Shown: piece after piece, positions 17,951 to 26,386 of the stretch
How the letters are laid out: each line of letters begins with the position of its first letter
Position numbering within the stretch: position 1 is the first letter of the stretch
From: an uncultured Myxococcales bacterium
GTDB taxonomy: Bacteria > Myxococcota_A > Bradymonadia > UBA7976 > VGTA01
Assembly (NCBI GenBank): GCA_937146725.1
Contig: CAKZRU010000045.1
Coordinates: forward strand, 1-57,384
Length of the DNA stretch: 57,384 nucleotides
Reading direction: 5' to 3'
Position numbers and translations under genes: made by a program
The notes under the pieces: model-generated
What the model was told of the DNA's origin: nothing
What the model saw: the letters and a program-made list of their open reading frames with translations, nothing else
Database searches by the model: none

Positions 17951-18841
17951 GTGAAAATACAAGATACACAACAACATGAGCAAGATTTAGTGATGATCAC
18001 CTGTGCCTTAACCGGTGTACTCACGGATCCTAAGCAGCATCCTGTGCCTGTGACTCCTCAAGAAATGGCGGCTTCAGCAAAGCAAGCTTATGACCAAGGG
18101 GCAAGCATAATGCATGTTCATTTTCGTTCGCAGGAAAGTGGTAAAGGGCATTTACCCACTTGGGATCCCAAGGTGGCGGTAGAGATTATCTCAGCCATTC
18201 GAGAAAGCTGTCCGGATGTCATTATTAATATGAGTACTGGCGTTTTTGGATCTGATATCAGTGGCCCCTTAGCTTGCCTTGAGGCGGTCAAGCCTGAAAT
18301 TGCAGCGTGTAATGCTGGTACGTTAAATTATCTCAAAACTAAACGCTCCGGAGAATGGGCGTGGCCGCCCATGATTTTTGATAATGCTGTTTCAAAAATT
18401 AAGGCGATGGTGGAGCATATGAATCTGTACAATACCATTCCCGAGTTTGAATGCTTTGATGTGGGTATTATTCGTTCACTACAATTATATATTGATAATG
18501 GTTGGGCCCCGAGTCCACCTCATAGTAATTTGGTGATGGGCGTAGCCTCGGGTATGCCGGCCGATGAGCGACTGTTGGAGCTTGTGATCGATTATTTACC
18601 CCAGGAAAGTGCTTGGCAAAGCACAGTGATCGGACGTTCTGAGATTTGGAGTGTGCATCGGCGAACCGCTGAACTTGGCGGTCACCTACGAAGTGGTGTA
18701 GAAGACAGTTTCTACCTACCCAATGGTGAACGTTGCAGCGGCAATGGCCAATTGATCGAAACCCTTGCCACCTATGCCCAAGAGGCCGGTCGTAAAATAG
18801 CTTCGCCGCAAGAGACTCGCGCTCTTTTGGGCATTACTTGA
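17951..18841 (+). CDS. Beta-keto acid cleavage enzyme (BKACE, DUF849 family)
   Basis: 296 residues, GTG start after GGAG/GAGAG. The family (prototype Kce, 3-keto-5-aminohexanoate cleavage enzyme) is a Zn-dependent TIM barrel that condenses a beta-keto acid with acetyl-CoA to give acetoacetate and a new acyl-CoA. Hallmarks are 'ASIMHVHFR' with Zn ligands His55 and His57, 'MSTGVFG', 'FECFDVGII', 'LVMGVASGMPAD', 'VIGRSE', 'LGGHLRSGVEDS' with the likely third Zn ligand Glu251, and 'IASPQETRALLGI'. It is 105 bases downstream of the carboxylase alpha subunit, where liu clusters have HMG-CoA lyase. It could act on a beta-keto acid delivered by this pathway or handle acetoacetate; both are inference. 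The gap may contain its own promoter. Confidence 0.9.
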   Translation: MKIQDTQQHEQDLVMITCALTGVLTDPKQHPVPVTPQEMAASAKQAYDQGASIMHVHFRSQESGKGHLPTWDPKVAVEIISAIRESCPDVIINMSTGVFGSDISGPLACLEAVKPEIAACNAGTLNYLKTKRSGEWAWPPMIFDNAVSKIKAMVEHMNLYNTIPEFECFDVGIIRSLQLYIDNGWAPSPPHSNLVMGVASGMPADERLLELVIDYLPQESAWQSTVIGRSEIWSVHRRTAELGGHLRSGVEDSFYLPNGERCSGNGQLIETLATYAQEAGRKIASPQETRALLGIT

Positions 18842-18959
18842 ATATGATTTATGCGTGATTTGAGCAATGCTTAATAATCTCTGAATAACTTCTTGAACTC
18901 AATCCTTGAGCTCAGCTAGCCTAGCTCTTACTTTTTAACCAACTAGATCGGATTTCCAT

Positions 18960-20099
18960 ATGAAGCCAGCTCAAAGAGCCGCTAAATTACGCCACAGTGT
19001 CCAACAACTTCACAATGCTTACCAAGTAGGCTTTGCCGGACAGCCTCGATTGACTCGAGCTGCAGGTCAACTTGATGCATGGGTGACCCAACTTAAAACC
19101 CTTTCAACACAGGCTAAAGTTTTACCGCCTCAATTCAAAAAAGAGATCGCTTCACTGATTCAAGATCGTATCAAGCTATATCAAAGTGAGGCCAAAGCGA
19201 TTCGGACAGCACAAGAGCTTAACATTGTCTCCCAAGTGGCCTATGGTCATATCGAGTGGATTAAGCTTCACAGCGATCGCTATCAAAGACATTTTGCCGG
19301 TCAATCTAGAAATACTCGAGATGGCAGTCTGCTTTCTGAACTTATTGTAGAAGCACAAGTTTGGCTTCAGCAAGCGAAAGACCATCTAGAATCAAACCAA
19401 AGCGAGTTGGAGGAATCCGCTGCTCAAGACTTAGCAAGTTGGATTGAGCGGGTTGGTGAAAGCGAGACGATGTATCAAGAAGAACTCAAGAAAATCACTG
19501 AGGCACAGCAAGAGCAAGGCACAGTCCAAGAACGTGCTGACCTTTATGCCTTTATGGCCAACCAATGCTTTCAACTTTACCGAGCGCATTTTTCAGGTCA
19601 TCCACGTAATTCTCGTCGCTTAGCAACCTTGGAAAGATGCAATAGTCAACTCGATTTAATCGCAGGTTTGATGCAAGGCGTCATCTCTAAGGAAAAATCC
19701 GGCTTAGAGGACGCAAAACGTGCCGAAGCAAATCTTGATATTGTGCAAAAAAATCTCGTGGGCTATCAAGAAGAAGAACGTCAAGTGGACATGGCTCAAA
19801 CCCAAATGGATTACAATGCTTGGGTAAAGAGCTTGGGAGAAGCTGCCCAAAAAGTATATCAAGACTATACCGAAAACTTTGCTAATAAACCTCGTAGTGG
19901 CTGTGATCCACAACTTCTTGGACATTTATGTGATCGCTTATATGACATCGCCATCCAACTTCGTCCCTTTGTCGAGTATTCGCCTGAGCCAGAAGAGCGC
20001 GGTTTACTCTTTTTAATGCTCGATCAACTTCGTCTCTATCATCGTGAGTTTGGCTTAGTCACAGAAGCAGTAAAGGCCAAGCAAGAAGTAAGACATTAA
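18960..20099 (+). CDS. Helical protein of unknown function with four internal repeats
   Basis: 379 residues with no signal peptide or membrane segment; probably cytoplasmic and mostly alpha-helical. I do not recognise the family. Four similar blocks are spaced 87-99 residues apart: 'YQVGFAGQPRLTR' (21-33), 'YQRHFAGQSRNTR' (108-120), 'YRAHFSGHPRNSR' (207-219) and a degenerate 'YTENFANKPRSG' (303-314). Each is followed by an amphipathic helix rich in Leu, and coiled-coil-like Glu/Gln/Lys stretches lie between. The conserved core Y-x3-F-[AS]-G-x-[PS]-R-x-[TS]-R looks like a binding or packing motif repeated through domain duplication. It lies 118 bases after the BKACE gene and 24 bases before a DUF547 gene. 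Confidence 0.8.
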   Translation: MKPAQRAAKLRHSVQQLHNAYQVGFAGQPRLTRAAGQLDAWVTQLKTLSTQAKVLPPQFKKEIASLIQDRIKLYQSEAKAIRTAQELNIVSQVAYGHIEWIKLHSDRYQRHFAGQSRNTRDGSLLSELIVEAQVWLQQAKDHLESNQSELEESAAQDLASWIERVGESETMYQEELKKITEAQQEQGTVQERADLYAFMANQCFQLYRAHFSGHPRNSRRLATLERCNSQLDLIAGLMQGVISKEKSGLEDAKRAEANLDIVQKNLVGYQEEERQVDMAQTQMDYNAWVKSLGEAAQKVYQDYTENFANKPRSGCDPQLLGHLCDRLYDIAIQLRPFVEYSPEPEERGLLFLMLDQLRLYHREFGLVTEAVKAKQEVRH

Positions 20100-20123
20100 G
20101 CTTACTTGTGCTGAGCACAGGCA

Positions 20124-21125
20124 TTGAACTTGGGGACTAAGACATTGGCCATACCTAAAACCCAGCTTAAGGTATTTATACTCATCGTGTTTAGCTGGGT
20201 AAACTTGAGCCAGAATCAATATTTTGCCCAAGCAAAAGACACCCAAGTAAAGCCTGCTCAGATCAAATTCACAAAATTCCAAATGAGCAAGCTTCATTGC
20301 CAAAATGCTAAAGATATCTTTCCAGTATCTCGTTGGCAAAGTCTGCTTGATCAAATTATAGACTCTAATGGGCAGCTTGATTATCCACGCTTGCAAAGCG
20401 CGCCTCTAAGTGAGCAATTCCAAGCTTTAGTTCACGATATTTATCAGACGAAAGTGGATATTCACGCTTCTGCCTGTTCACAATTAGCTTTTTGGCTCAA
20501 TGCTTATAATGCTTTGACGATTAAGCAGGTTTTAGCTTATCCAAATCTTGAAAGCGTGGCTACTGCAGTGAAAGATGCACCACGCTATGCCTTTTTTAAG
20601 CAAAAGCAGCATCCTTTAACTCAAGAATTCATCCATGATCAGCTTTTAAGTTTAGATGATATTGAACATCGGTTGATTAGAGCCAGATTTGCTGAACCAA
20701 GGATTCATTTCGCCCTAAACTGTGCTTCACAGTCATGCCCACCTCTTTCTCGGCAAGCATTTTTTGCAAACGACTTAGTTCAGCAGCTTGAGCAAGTCAC
20801 CAAAAACTTTATCAATCACCCAAAATATAATCGCTTTACCGACAGGACTTGGTCTGTTTCCAAGATATTCTCATGGTATAAAGAGGACTTTATCATCCAT
20901 CAGCGATTAAGTGTCACCGGTCATCAAAAAGAGATAACAACATCAGATCAAGCCCTCAAAAGCTATATTGAGCAGTATCTTGATAATAAAACTCTAAAAG
21001 CTCAAGCAAGGCCCATCTCTCCTAGCCCTCAAAAGCCTAAAGAGTTATCAACTCGAGCGATCACTATTGAGTTTCTGAACTACGATTGGTCCTTAAACGG
21101 AAAAAGACCCAAGAGTTTGAATTAA
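20124..21125 (+). CDS. DUF547 domain protein, probably exported
   Basis: 333 residues from a TTG; another in-frame TTG at 20145 is equally possible, and no strong Shine-Dalgarno site decides. A hydrophobic segment near the N-terminus (VFILIVFSWVNL) ending near 'FAQA' reads as a signal peptide. The DUF547 signatures are clear: 'LAFWLNAYNALTIKQVL', 'RIHFALNCASQSCPPL' and 'SKIFSWYKEDF'. The biochemical role of DUF547 is not established; plant homologues are annotated as ternary complex factor-like proteins. It is only 24 bases after the four-repeat gene and may be translated from the same message. Confidence 0.85.
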   Translation: MNLGTKTLAIPKTQLKVFILIVFSWVNLSQNQYFAQAKDTQVKPAQIKFTKFQMSKLHCQNAKDIFPVSRWQSLLDQIIDSNGQLDYPRLQSAPLSEQFQALVHDIYQTKVDIHASACSQLAFWLNAYNALTIKQVLAYPNLESVATAVKDAPRYAFFKQKQHPLTQEFIHDQLLSLDDIEHRLIRARFAEPRIHFALNCASQSCPPLSRQAFFANDLVQQLEQVTKNFINHPKYNRFTDRTWSVSKIFSWYKEDFIIHQRLSVTGHQKEITTSDQALKSYIEQYLDNKTLKAQARPISPSPQKPKELSTRAITIEFLNYDWSLNGKRPKSLN

Positions 21126-21156
21126 TCTAATGATTATCCAACGCTTGAGTCTTTTT
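21101..21156 (+). terminator. Possible rho-independent terminator after the DUF547 gene
   Basis: AAAAAGACCCAAGAG at 21101-21115 can pair with CGCTTGAGTCTTTTT at 21142-21156 (two mismatches or G-U pairs), with a long loop. The right arm ends in five T. The left arm overlaps the last codons of the DUF547 gene. Since the stem ends in A/T, it could serve the DUF547 gene; the long loop lowers confidence. Confidence 0.35.
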
Positions 21157-21174
21157 AACTTAATTCTACTTAAG

Positions 21175-21247
21175 TGGAGCAGAGGGGGATCGAACCCCTG
21201 ACCTCTTGACTGCCAGTCAAGTGCTCTCCCAGCTGAGCTACTGCCCC
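21175..21247 (-). tRNA. tRNA-Ala (anticodon GGC)
   Basis: 73 bases fold as a standard cloverleaf: acceptor GGGGCAG/CTGCTCC (one G-U), D arm GCTC/GAGC, anticodon stem CTTGA/TCAAG with loop CTGGCAG giving anticodon GGC, T stem AGGGG/CCCCT with loop TTCGATC, discriminator A. The 3' CCA is not encoded (the genome continues CTT), so it must be added after transcription. The gene is antisense to its flanking genes and has its own promoter at 21261-21289. Confidence 0.97.
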
Positions 21248-21260
21248 AAAAGTTGCTATT

Positions 21261-21289
21261 GATTTACCTAAGAATTGAAGCGCTGTCAA
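21261..21289 (-). promoter_or_regulatory. Sigma70-type promoter of tRNA-Ala
   Basis: On the minus strand: TTGACA (21284-21289), a 17-base spacer, then TAAATC (21261-21266). The predicted start of transcription lies a few bases before the tRNA 5' end at 21247. The -35 box is perfect; the -10 box is weak. Confidence 0.6.
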
Positions 21290-21373
21290 CACCTAAGTTT
21301 CACTTTTAACACTCCGTATATAATCCTTTTGTCTGAGTCTTATTAAATCTTTGTAACTGCGCAATATTTTATT

Positions 21374-21402
21374 TTGACAAGTAAAAAAGACTCATGTACT
21401 CA
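21374..21402 (+). promoter_or_regulatory. Possible promoter of the PilZ-methyltransferase gene
   Basis: A perfect TTGACA at 21374-21379 lies about 95 bases before the ATG at 21475. At 17 bases spacing the -10 candidate is TACTCA, which is poor; the overlapping TCATAT at 20 bases is also poor. The remaining bases between the tRNA and this gene show no further gene or repeat. Confidence 0.35.
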
Positions 21403-21474
21403 TATGTAGGACAAAGTAAGTAATATCCTTATAAAGCACCACAAAGCATACCTTATCGTACTAGGAGTATTGTT

Positions 21475-23031
21475 ATGGGTACCATTACATCTGAGCAAAT
21501 TGCGATTCCCCATCCTCAAGAACAAAGAAATCATTCACGTATCAAATTATATGAAGAATTAGAGGGTGGCCAAGGTCGTGAGATTTTCTTTCGGCCTCAT
21601 CGCTACACTCCTGATCAATTTACTCCACTTAATATTTGGGCTGAACTGACCATAGAAGGTATTCAATACCGTTGTGAGTTAAGAGATTTATCACAAGGCG
21701 GTTTAGGTATCATTTGGCCACGTCCAGAACTACCGGTCATTAATCAAGAAATTGAAGAAATCACCGTGTGCTTTGATCACCAATATGCGTATGTAGGGCG
21801 CGCCAGTGTTTCGGTATTAAGACTTGAAGAAGAAGGCCATTTAGTCGGCTTGGATTTACAGGATTCACTGATTAAAATCGATGCGATTCTACAAACTCGT
21901 GATCTAAAGCGTTTTCACTTGGGTGACTCCGACTTGGGTGGGCAAGCTCAGCCTTGGCAAGTAGAAGGTCAGCATGAGTTTAAGGGTCGAGTTGCCGAAT
22001 TAAAGCTTTTTTTGGAAGATTGGGACAACCACTTTAATCGGGTTGAAGCGCAGGCCTCATGGGACTTATTACGTTTTGATGAAGATCACCCTACCCGTCG
22101 AGCCTTAACCGAATTAGTCCACCGTGACTTCATGGCTCCATTTTTAGAGCAAACCGAACGGATTTATGATTCGATCAAGGGTTTAAATCGAGCCGAACAA
22201 GAGCCGCTCAAGGTCTATTCTCAACGTTACTTAGATGAATATTTTATGAAGGCACCTTGGATTCATAGAGCGCGCACTAAACCTTTGGGCTATCCAGGTG
22301 ATTACGAGGTCATGAATCATATTTATGGCCGTCGTATGCAAGGTCGAAGCTTGATTGGCCAAGCGATTAATTACTCTACCCTTCACTCCCCCGCCGCCAG
22401 AGCCGTCAGAAATCGTAAAGAGATGCTCAAGTTTGAGCTCAAGCGAAATCTAGAGCGTCTGAGCGCTCAAGTCACTGATCAGCCGATCAAGATTCTATCA
22501 GTGGCAGCCGGCCCTGCTCAAGAGACTTTTGAGTTACTTTCTGAGCTCAAAATGATCAATCGCCCGATCGATATTATTCTTTTTGATCAAGATGCGGCCG
22601 CCTTAGCATTTGCATATGGACGCCTGAAAAAACTAGTGCAAAAACGTTGGCCTGATAAAGTCCGCTTAGTTTACCTACATGATTCGATTAAGCGCTTATT
22701 AGAAGATAAGGATATCTTTAATGGGTTTGGACCTTTTGATATGATCATCTGCAGTGGCCTTTATGACTATCTTCGTCACCCGATTGCAGTAAAACTGACC
22801 TCACACATGCATAGCTATTGCAAAACTGAGGGCACTGTTTATATCGGCAATATGGTTCCTAGCAATCCAAGTCGATGGATCATGGAGCACCACCTAGATT
22901 GGTATCTTCTTTATCGAGAGCATGAAGAGATCTTGAACTTTGCTCAAGAGGCCTGCCCTACATCTCGTCATGAACTCTTAACCGAGCCAGCTGGAGTAAA
23001 TCCTTTTGTAAGAATTACTCGTCTAGGTTAA
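21475..23031 (+). CDS. PilZ-domain / class I SAM-dependent methyltransferase fusion, PhcB-like
   Basis: 518 residues; AGGAG precedes the ATG. Residues 15-140 resemble a PilZ c-di-GMP-binding domain: R18-x3-R22, and D71-x-S73-x2-G76 in 'ELRDLSQGGLG', although the spacing between both motifs is longer than usual. Residues 165-330 include a conserved-looking 'KPLGYPGDYEVMNHIYG' (269-285). Residues 335-515 are a Rossmann-type methyltransferase: motif I 'ILSVAAGPAQE' (340-350), acidic D371/D373 after beta2, and 'DMIICSGLYDYL'. The GYxGDYxxMN segment is, from memory, typical of proteins annotated as 3-hydroxypalmitic acid methyl ester synthases (PhcB of Ralstonia). A diffusible acyl methyl ester product is therefore an attractive inference, reinforced by the sensor kinase next door. 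Other small-molecule or protein methylation cannot be excluded. Confidence 0.8.
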   Translation: MGTITSEQIAIPHPQEQRNHSRIKLYEELEGGQGREIFFRPHRYTPDQFTPLNIWAELTIEGIQYRCELRDLSQGGLGIIWPRPELPVINQEIEEITVCFDHQYAYVGRASVSVLRLEEEGHLVGLDLQDSLIKIDAILQTRDLKRFHLGDSDLGGQAQPWQVEGQHEFKGRVAELKLFLEDWDNHFNRVEAQASWDLLRFDEDHPTRRALTELVHRDFMAPFLEQTERIYDSIKGLNRAEQEPLKVYSQRYLDEYFMKAPWIHRARTKPLGYPGDYEVMNHIYGRRMQGRSLIGQAINYSTLHSPAARAVRNRKEMLKFELKRNLERLSAQVTDQPIKILSVAAGPAQETFELLSELKMINRPIDIILFDQDAAALAFAYGRLKKLVQKRWPDKVRLVYLHDSIKRLLEDKDIFNGFGPFDMIICSGLYDYLRHPIAVKLTSHMHSYCKTEGTVYIGNMVPSNPSRWIMEHHLDWYLLYREHEEILNFAQEACPTSRHELLTEPAGVNPFVRITRLG

Positions 23032-23185
23032 CAGCTTGAGTTAAGAAGCTTAAGTTACATGATATAAATCATATTCAATAAGTCTTTTAACGAGTCATTC
23101 ATTAACTAAGCTAATATACAAAAGTTTGGTATAGCAAGTTCACTTGTAAAACCCGTTTATCTGCATAATGGGAGTTAGGTCTGTC

Positions 23186-25102
23186 ATGTCTGTTCATTTC
23201 AACACTGAGGCCTTTAACTTGCTTGCTTCTTGGGAAATTGAGCTCGCTCAACGAAATACCAAAGGGGCTCGAGTCGCCATTTATCTGGTGATGCTACTTT
23301 ATCCTCTTTTTGGCATTTTAGATTATCTGGTTGCCCCCAAGCATGCCCTGCCTTATCTCTTGATCGACCGCTTTATTGTTGTTCTTCTTTCGGTCTTTAT
23401 GCTGTGGTTTATTAAAACCAAGCGTTTCAAGCAGTATAACGAATTATTCAGTGCGCTTTATATGTTTGTTGTGGGGGCTGGGATCACTTTTATGATCGGC
23501 TTTATGGGTGGTTTATCCTCTCATTATTATGCAGGTCTTAGTTTAGTCATGCTTGGTTGTGGTCTTTTATATACTTGGTCCAAGCGCATTAGCGTATACA
23601 CACACAGCGCTACCTTTTTGCTGTGGCTTTTTCCCAATTTGATGCTGATTGATATACCAGATCTGTTTGCCGCGATCTCAAATGGCTTCTTTTTGTTTGG
23701 AACAAGCTGTATCGTGATTATTGGACAAATCTTTAACTATCAAAGAGTTAAAAGCCAATATCTCACTCAACTAGATTTATCCTATACTCAAAAAGAACTT
23801 TATGGTGCACACAAAGAACTCAAGCAAGTAGATGCTTTCAAAAGCCGATTTTTTGCCAATATTACCCATGAGCTTAAAACACCCTTAGCTTTAATTTTAT
23901 CTTCTACTGAGTTTTTGCTCAGAGATGAGTTTGGCGCTTTGCAAAGCGCTCAGCGCTCTCCCATACAGCAAGTACAGAAACATGGGGTAAAACTTCTTAA
24001 ACTCATCAATGATTTATTAGACTTAACCAAGCTAGAGGAATCTAGTTTAAAGCTAAAAGTGAGCGAGTCTGATATCTGTGCTTGGTCAAGTACTTTGGTT
24101 GAAGAAATTAAACCCTTAGCCTTACGAAAAGGGATTAATGTCGTATTTGAAAGCGAATTAACTGATCATCACTTGTACTTCGACCCAGAGCGTCTTGAAA
24201 GAGTATTGGTCAATCTGTTATCCAATGCGACCAAGTTTACTGACAAGGCTGGTCAAATTACGATCAAGTTATGGGGAGATGAACAGCAAGTCAAACTCTC
24301 CGTGATTGATACCGGTCGTGGCTTTACCGAGGAGCAGGGTAAAGCCTTATTTGATCGTTTTTATCAAACAGATATGGGAGCGAATCGTAAATATGGTGGA
24401 ACGGGTATCGGCTTATCTTTATCAAAGGAGCTTGTTGAACTACATGGTGGAACAATCGTTGCTTTTGGTGAGCCAGAGGTTGGGGCTACTTTTACCATCT
24501 CGCTTTACAGAGGAACAGAGCATTTTGATCAGGATCGAGTCAGCATCTTGCAGGACCCACTTCCACAAGAAGCGCCAATCGAAAGTAGTGAGGCAAAGAC
24601 AGCACAAAATAGCTATAAAGAAGAAAGCGATATTACCAAGGTCATTGCTCTTAAAGCTGAATCAGATATGCGCTTTGTAGAGCTAGAAGAAGCCTCTGAC
24701 CGCCGAGTTGTTGAGCGTGATCAAGATGAAGATCAAAGACAGCAAACGGTTCTGATTGCGGAAGACAACCCTGATATTACTCGCTTATTACACATTGGTT
24801 TACGTCGTCACTTTAAGGTTGTTGCCGCAGAAAATGGACTAAAAGCTCTTGAGTTGGTTGAACGCTTTTCTCCTGCCTTGATCATTACTGACCTAATGAT
24901 GCCCGAAATGGATGGGATGGAGTTGACCAAAAAGCTTAAGTCAGAGCCAAAATACAACCAAATCCCCGTGCTTATGCTCAGTGCTCGTGATGGTATTGAA
25001 CAAGAAATGAAGTTAGCGGGATATCCGGCAAATGCATATATGGCCAAGCCATTTTCGACCCGATCTTTATGTAAGCTTGCCAAAGAATTAACCAATGTAT
25101 AG
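23186..25102 (+). CDS. Hybrid sensor histidine kinase with six-TM sensor domain and C-terminal receiver
   Basis: 638 residues from the ATG at 23186 (GGGAG about 11 bases upstream); an in-frame ATG six codons earlier at 23168 has no such support. Numbering here is from 23168. About six membrane helices (35-190) with a short 'GGLSSHYYAGL' loop form the sensor. A short coiled coil leads to the HisKA H-box 'FFANITHELKTP' with His234, then N-box 'LVNLLSNATKFT', G1 'DTGRGF' and G2 'GGTGIGLSLSK'. After a Glu/Lys-rich linker (about 450-535) comes a receiver domain: 'IAEDN', phospho-acceptor Asp575 in 'IITDLMMPEMDG', and 'MAKPF'. It has no DNA-binding output. It follows the PilZ-methyltransferase by about 150 bases, similar to the synthase/sensor arrangement of phcB-phcS. 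Confidence 0.92.
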   Translation: MSVHFNTEAFNLLASWEIELAQRNTKGARVAIYLVMLLYPLFGILDYLVAPKHALPYLLIDRFIVVLLSVFMLWFIKTKRFKQYNELFSALYMFVVGAGITFMIGFMGGLSSHYYAGLSLVMLGCGLLYTWSKRISVYTHSATFLLWLFPNLMLIDIPDLFAAISNGFFLFGTSCIVIIGQIFNYQRVKSQYLTQLDLSYTQKELYGAHKELKQVDAFKSRFFANITHELKTPLALILSSTEFLLRDEFGALQSAQRSPIQQVQKHGVKLLKLINDLLDLTKLEESSLKLKVSESDICAWSSTLVEEIKPLALRKGINVVFESELTDHHLYFDPERLERVLVNLLSNATKFTDKAGQITIKLWGDEQQVKLSVIDTGRGFTEEQGKALFDRFYQTDMGANRKYGGTGIGLSLSKELVELHGGTIVAFGEPEVGATFTISLYRGTEHFDQDRVSILQDPLPQEAPIESSEAKTAQNSYKEESDITKVIALKAESDMRFVELEEASDRRVVERDQDEDQRQQTVLIAEDNPDITRLLHIGLRRHFKVVAAENGLKALELVERFSPALIITDLMMPEMDGMELTKKLKSEPKYNQIPVLMLSARDGIEQEMKLAGYPANAYMAKPFSTRSLCKLAKELTNV

Positions 25103-25136
25103 CCTTAATTCATTCTCTATTTAGAAAAGAGTAGAT

Positions 25137-26201
25137 ATGCATGGAGATACTCAACTCGTAGATCATCCTCATTTAGCAATTTCTGTTCAAGATCACTTTG
25201 GATTAGATCAATTGCATCTAGATTTGTCGGTACCAAGTCCATCTGATTTAGCCTTAGGTCAAGTGGGCGTAAAATTAGGTTATAGTGCCTTAAACTATCG
25301 TGATTTAATGATGGTTGAAGGACATTACAATCCACGACAACCCTTGCCGCTTATCCCCTGCTCTGATGGGCTTGGTCGAGTAGCCCAAACCCATGACGGT
25401 TCATCATGGCACTTGGGTCAAAGAGTCATACCTATTTTCTCTCAAACTTGGCTAGATGGTGAACCAAACCGTTTGCTCACCAAGCACACTCTTGGTGGCC
25501 CTTTGGCAGGAACACTCAGACGCTATGGAGAGTTTAATACTGACGGTTTAGTAGCTGTTCCTGACTATTTAAGTGATGCTGAAGCGTCTACTTTAGGTTG
25601 CGCCGCTCTAACGGCATGGAGTGCCCTCATTGAACTTGGTCAACTAAAATCTGGTGCGCATGTGTTGTGCATTGGTACCGGTGGTGTGTCATTGTTTGCG
25701 GCCCAAATCGCAGCGATTTCAGGGGCAAGAGTCACTTTGATCTCTCGTCATGAAGATAAATTAGACTGGGTCATGAAACATCCAAATATACAAGCTTATA
25801 AGCATTTAATCACGCCTTTGCATACACCAAGCGGAACACAATGGGGGCGTTTGGTTCGCAAAAGCTTTGGTGAAGTCGATCATATTATTGAAGTCGGTGG
25901 TGCCGGTACTCTTGGCGAATCATTACAAGTAGTGAAAGCAGGTGGAACTATAAGCTTGATTGGTGTTTTAGCTGGAGGGGGTGCTTCCATAGATTTAACG
26001 CCTGTACTCATGCGACAAATCAAAATCCAAGGCGTGATCGTCGGGCATAAAGCCGGTATGCAACGAATGCTTAAGGCTTTTACAGCGCATCAACTTCGTC
26101 CAATTCTCTGCGATAAAGAGTTCACATTGACCGATGTTGATGAGGCCTTCCAATACATGAAGGCCGCAAAGCATATTGGCAAGATCGTGATTAAGCACTA
26201 G
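25137..26201 (+). CDS. Zinc-independent MDR-family NAD(P)-dependent oxidoreductase
   Basis: 354 residues, starting 34 bases after the sensor kinase stop, so probably co-transcribed. The medium-chain dehydrogenase/reductase layout is clear: GroES-like N-terminal domain ('VKLGYSALNYRDLMM', 'PCSDGLGRV'), then a Rossmann domain ('VLCIGTGGVSLFAAQIA', 'VDHIIEVGGAGTL', 'GGTISLIGVL'). The Cys/His ligands of the catalytic zinc in alcohol dehydrogenases are missing ('SALNYRD' where they have a Cys), so it belongs with quinone oxidoreductase- or enoyl-reductase-like members. The substrate is unknown. Its link to the signalling pair is by position only. Confidence 0.88.
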   Translation: MHGDTQLVDHPHLAISVQDHFGLDQLHLDLSVPSPSDLALGQVGVKLGYSALNYRDLMMVEGHYNPRQPLPLIPCSDGLGRVAQTHDGSSWHLGQRVIPIFSQTWLDGEPNRLLTKHTLGGPLAGTLRRYGEFNTDGLVAVPDYLSDAEASTLGCAALTAWSALIELGQLKSGAHVLCIGTGGVSLFAAQIAAISGARVTLISRHEDKLDWVMKHPNIQAYKHLITPLHTPSGTQWGRLVRKSFGEVDHIIEVGGAGTLGESLQVVKAGGTISLIGVLAGGGASIDLTPVLMRQIKIQGVIVGHKAGMQRMLKAFTAHQLRPILCDKEFTLTDVDEAFQYMKAAKHIGKIVIKH

Positions 26202-26386
26202 TTTTAGCGAATTCACTATTGAACTTTATAAGGGATTGAACCGGCAAGTTCTAATACTCAACGCACTTGTTTTAACTTATTATTGGCACAAAGCGTGAGA
26301 ATATATTACATCTCTCCCGTAGTTTGTACTTTGATTAAGTTTAGCTGTTGGCTTTAAAGTCCGCAGACCAGAAAAGAGATGATCTT

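Noticed and set aside
21175..21247. tRNA-Ala as the attachment site of an integrated element
   Set aside because: No integrase, no direct repeat of the tRNA 3' end and no change in gene style were seen on either side.
25137..26201. Zinc-dependent alcohol dehydrogenase
   Set aside because: The catalytic zinc ligands and the four-Cys structural zinc loop are absent.
26283..26311. Sigma54 promoter before lepA (TTGGCAC)
   Set aside because: The -24 element is good, but the -12 TTGC element is absent at the required spacing. A sigma70 reading (TTGGCA, 17 bases, TTACAT) is also weak.
26348..26386. Upstream TTG start of lepA
   Set aside because: The ATG at 26387 gives exactly the usual 599 residues and [12 protein letters not shown], a standard LepA N-terminus.
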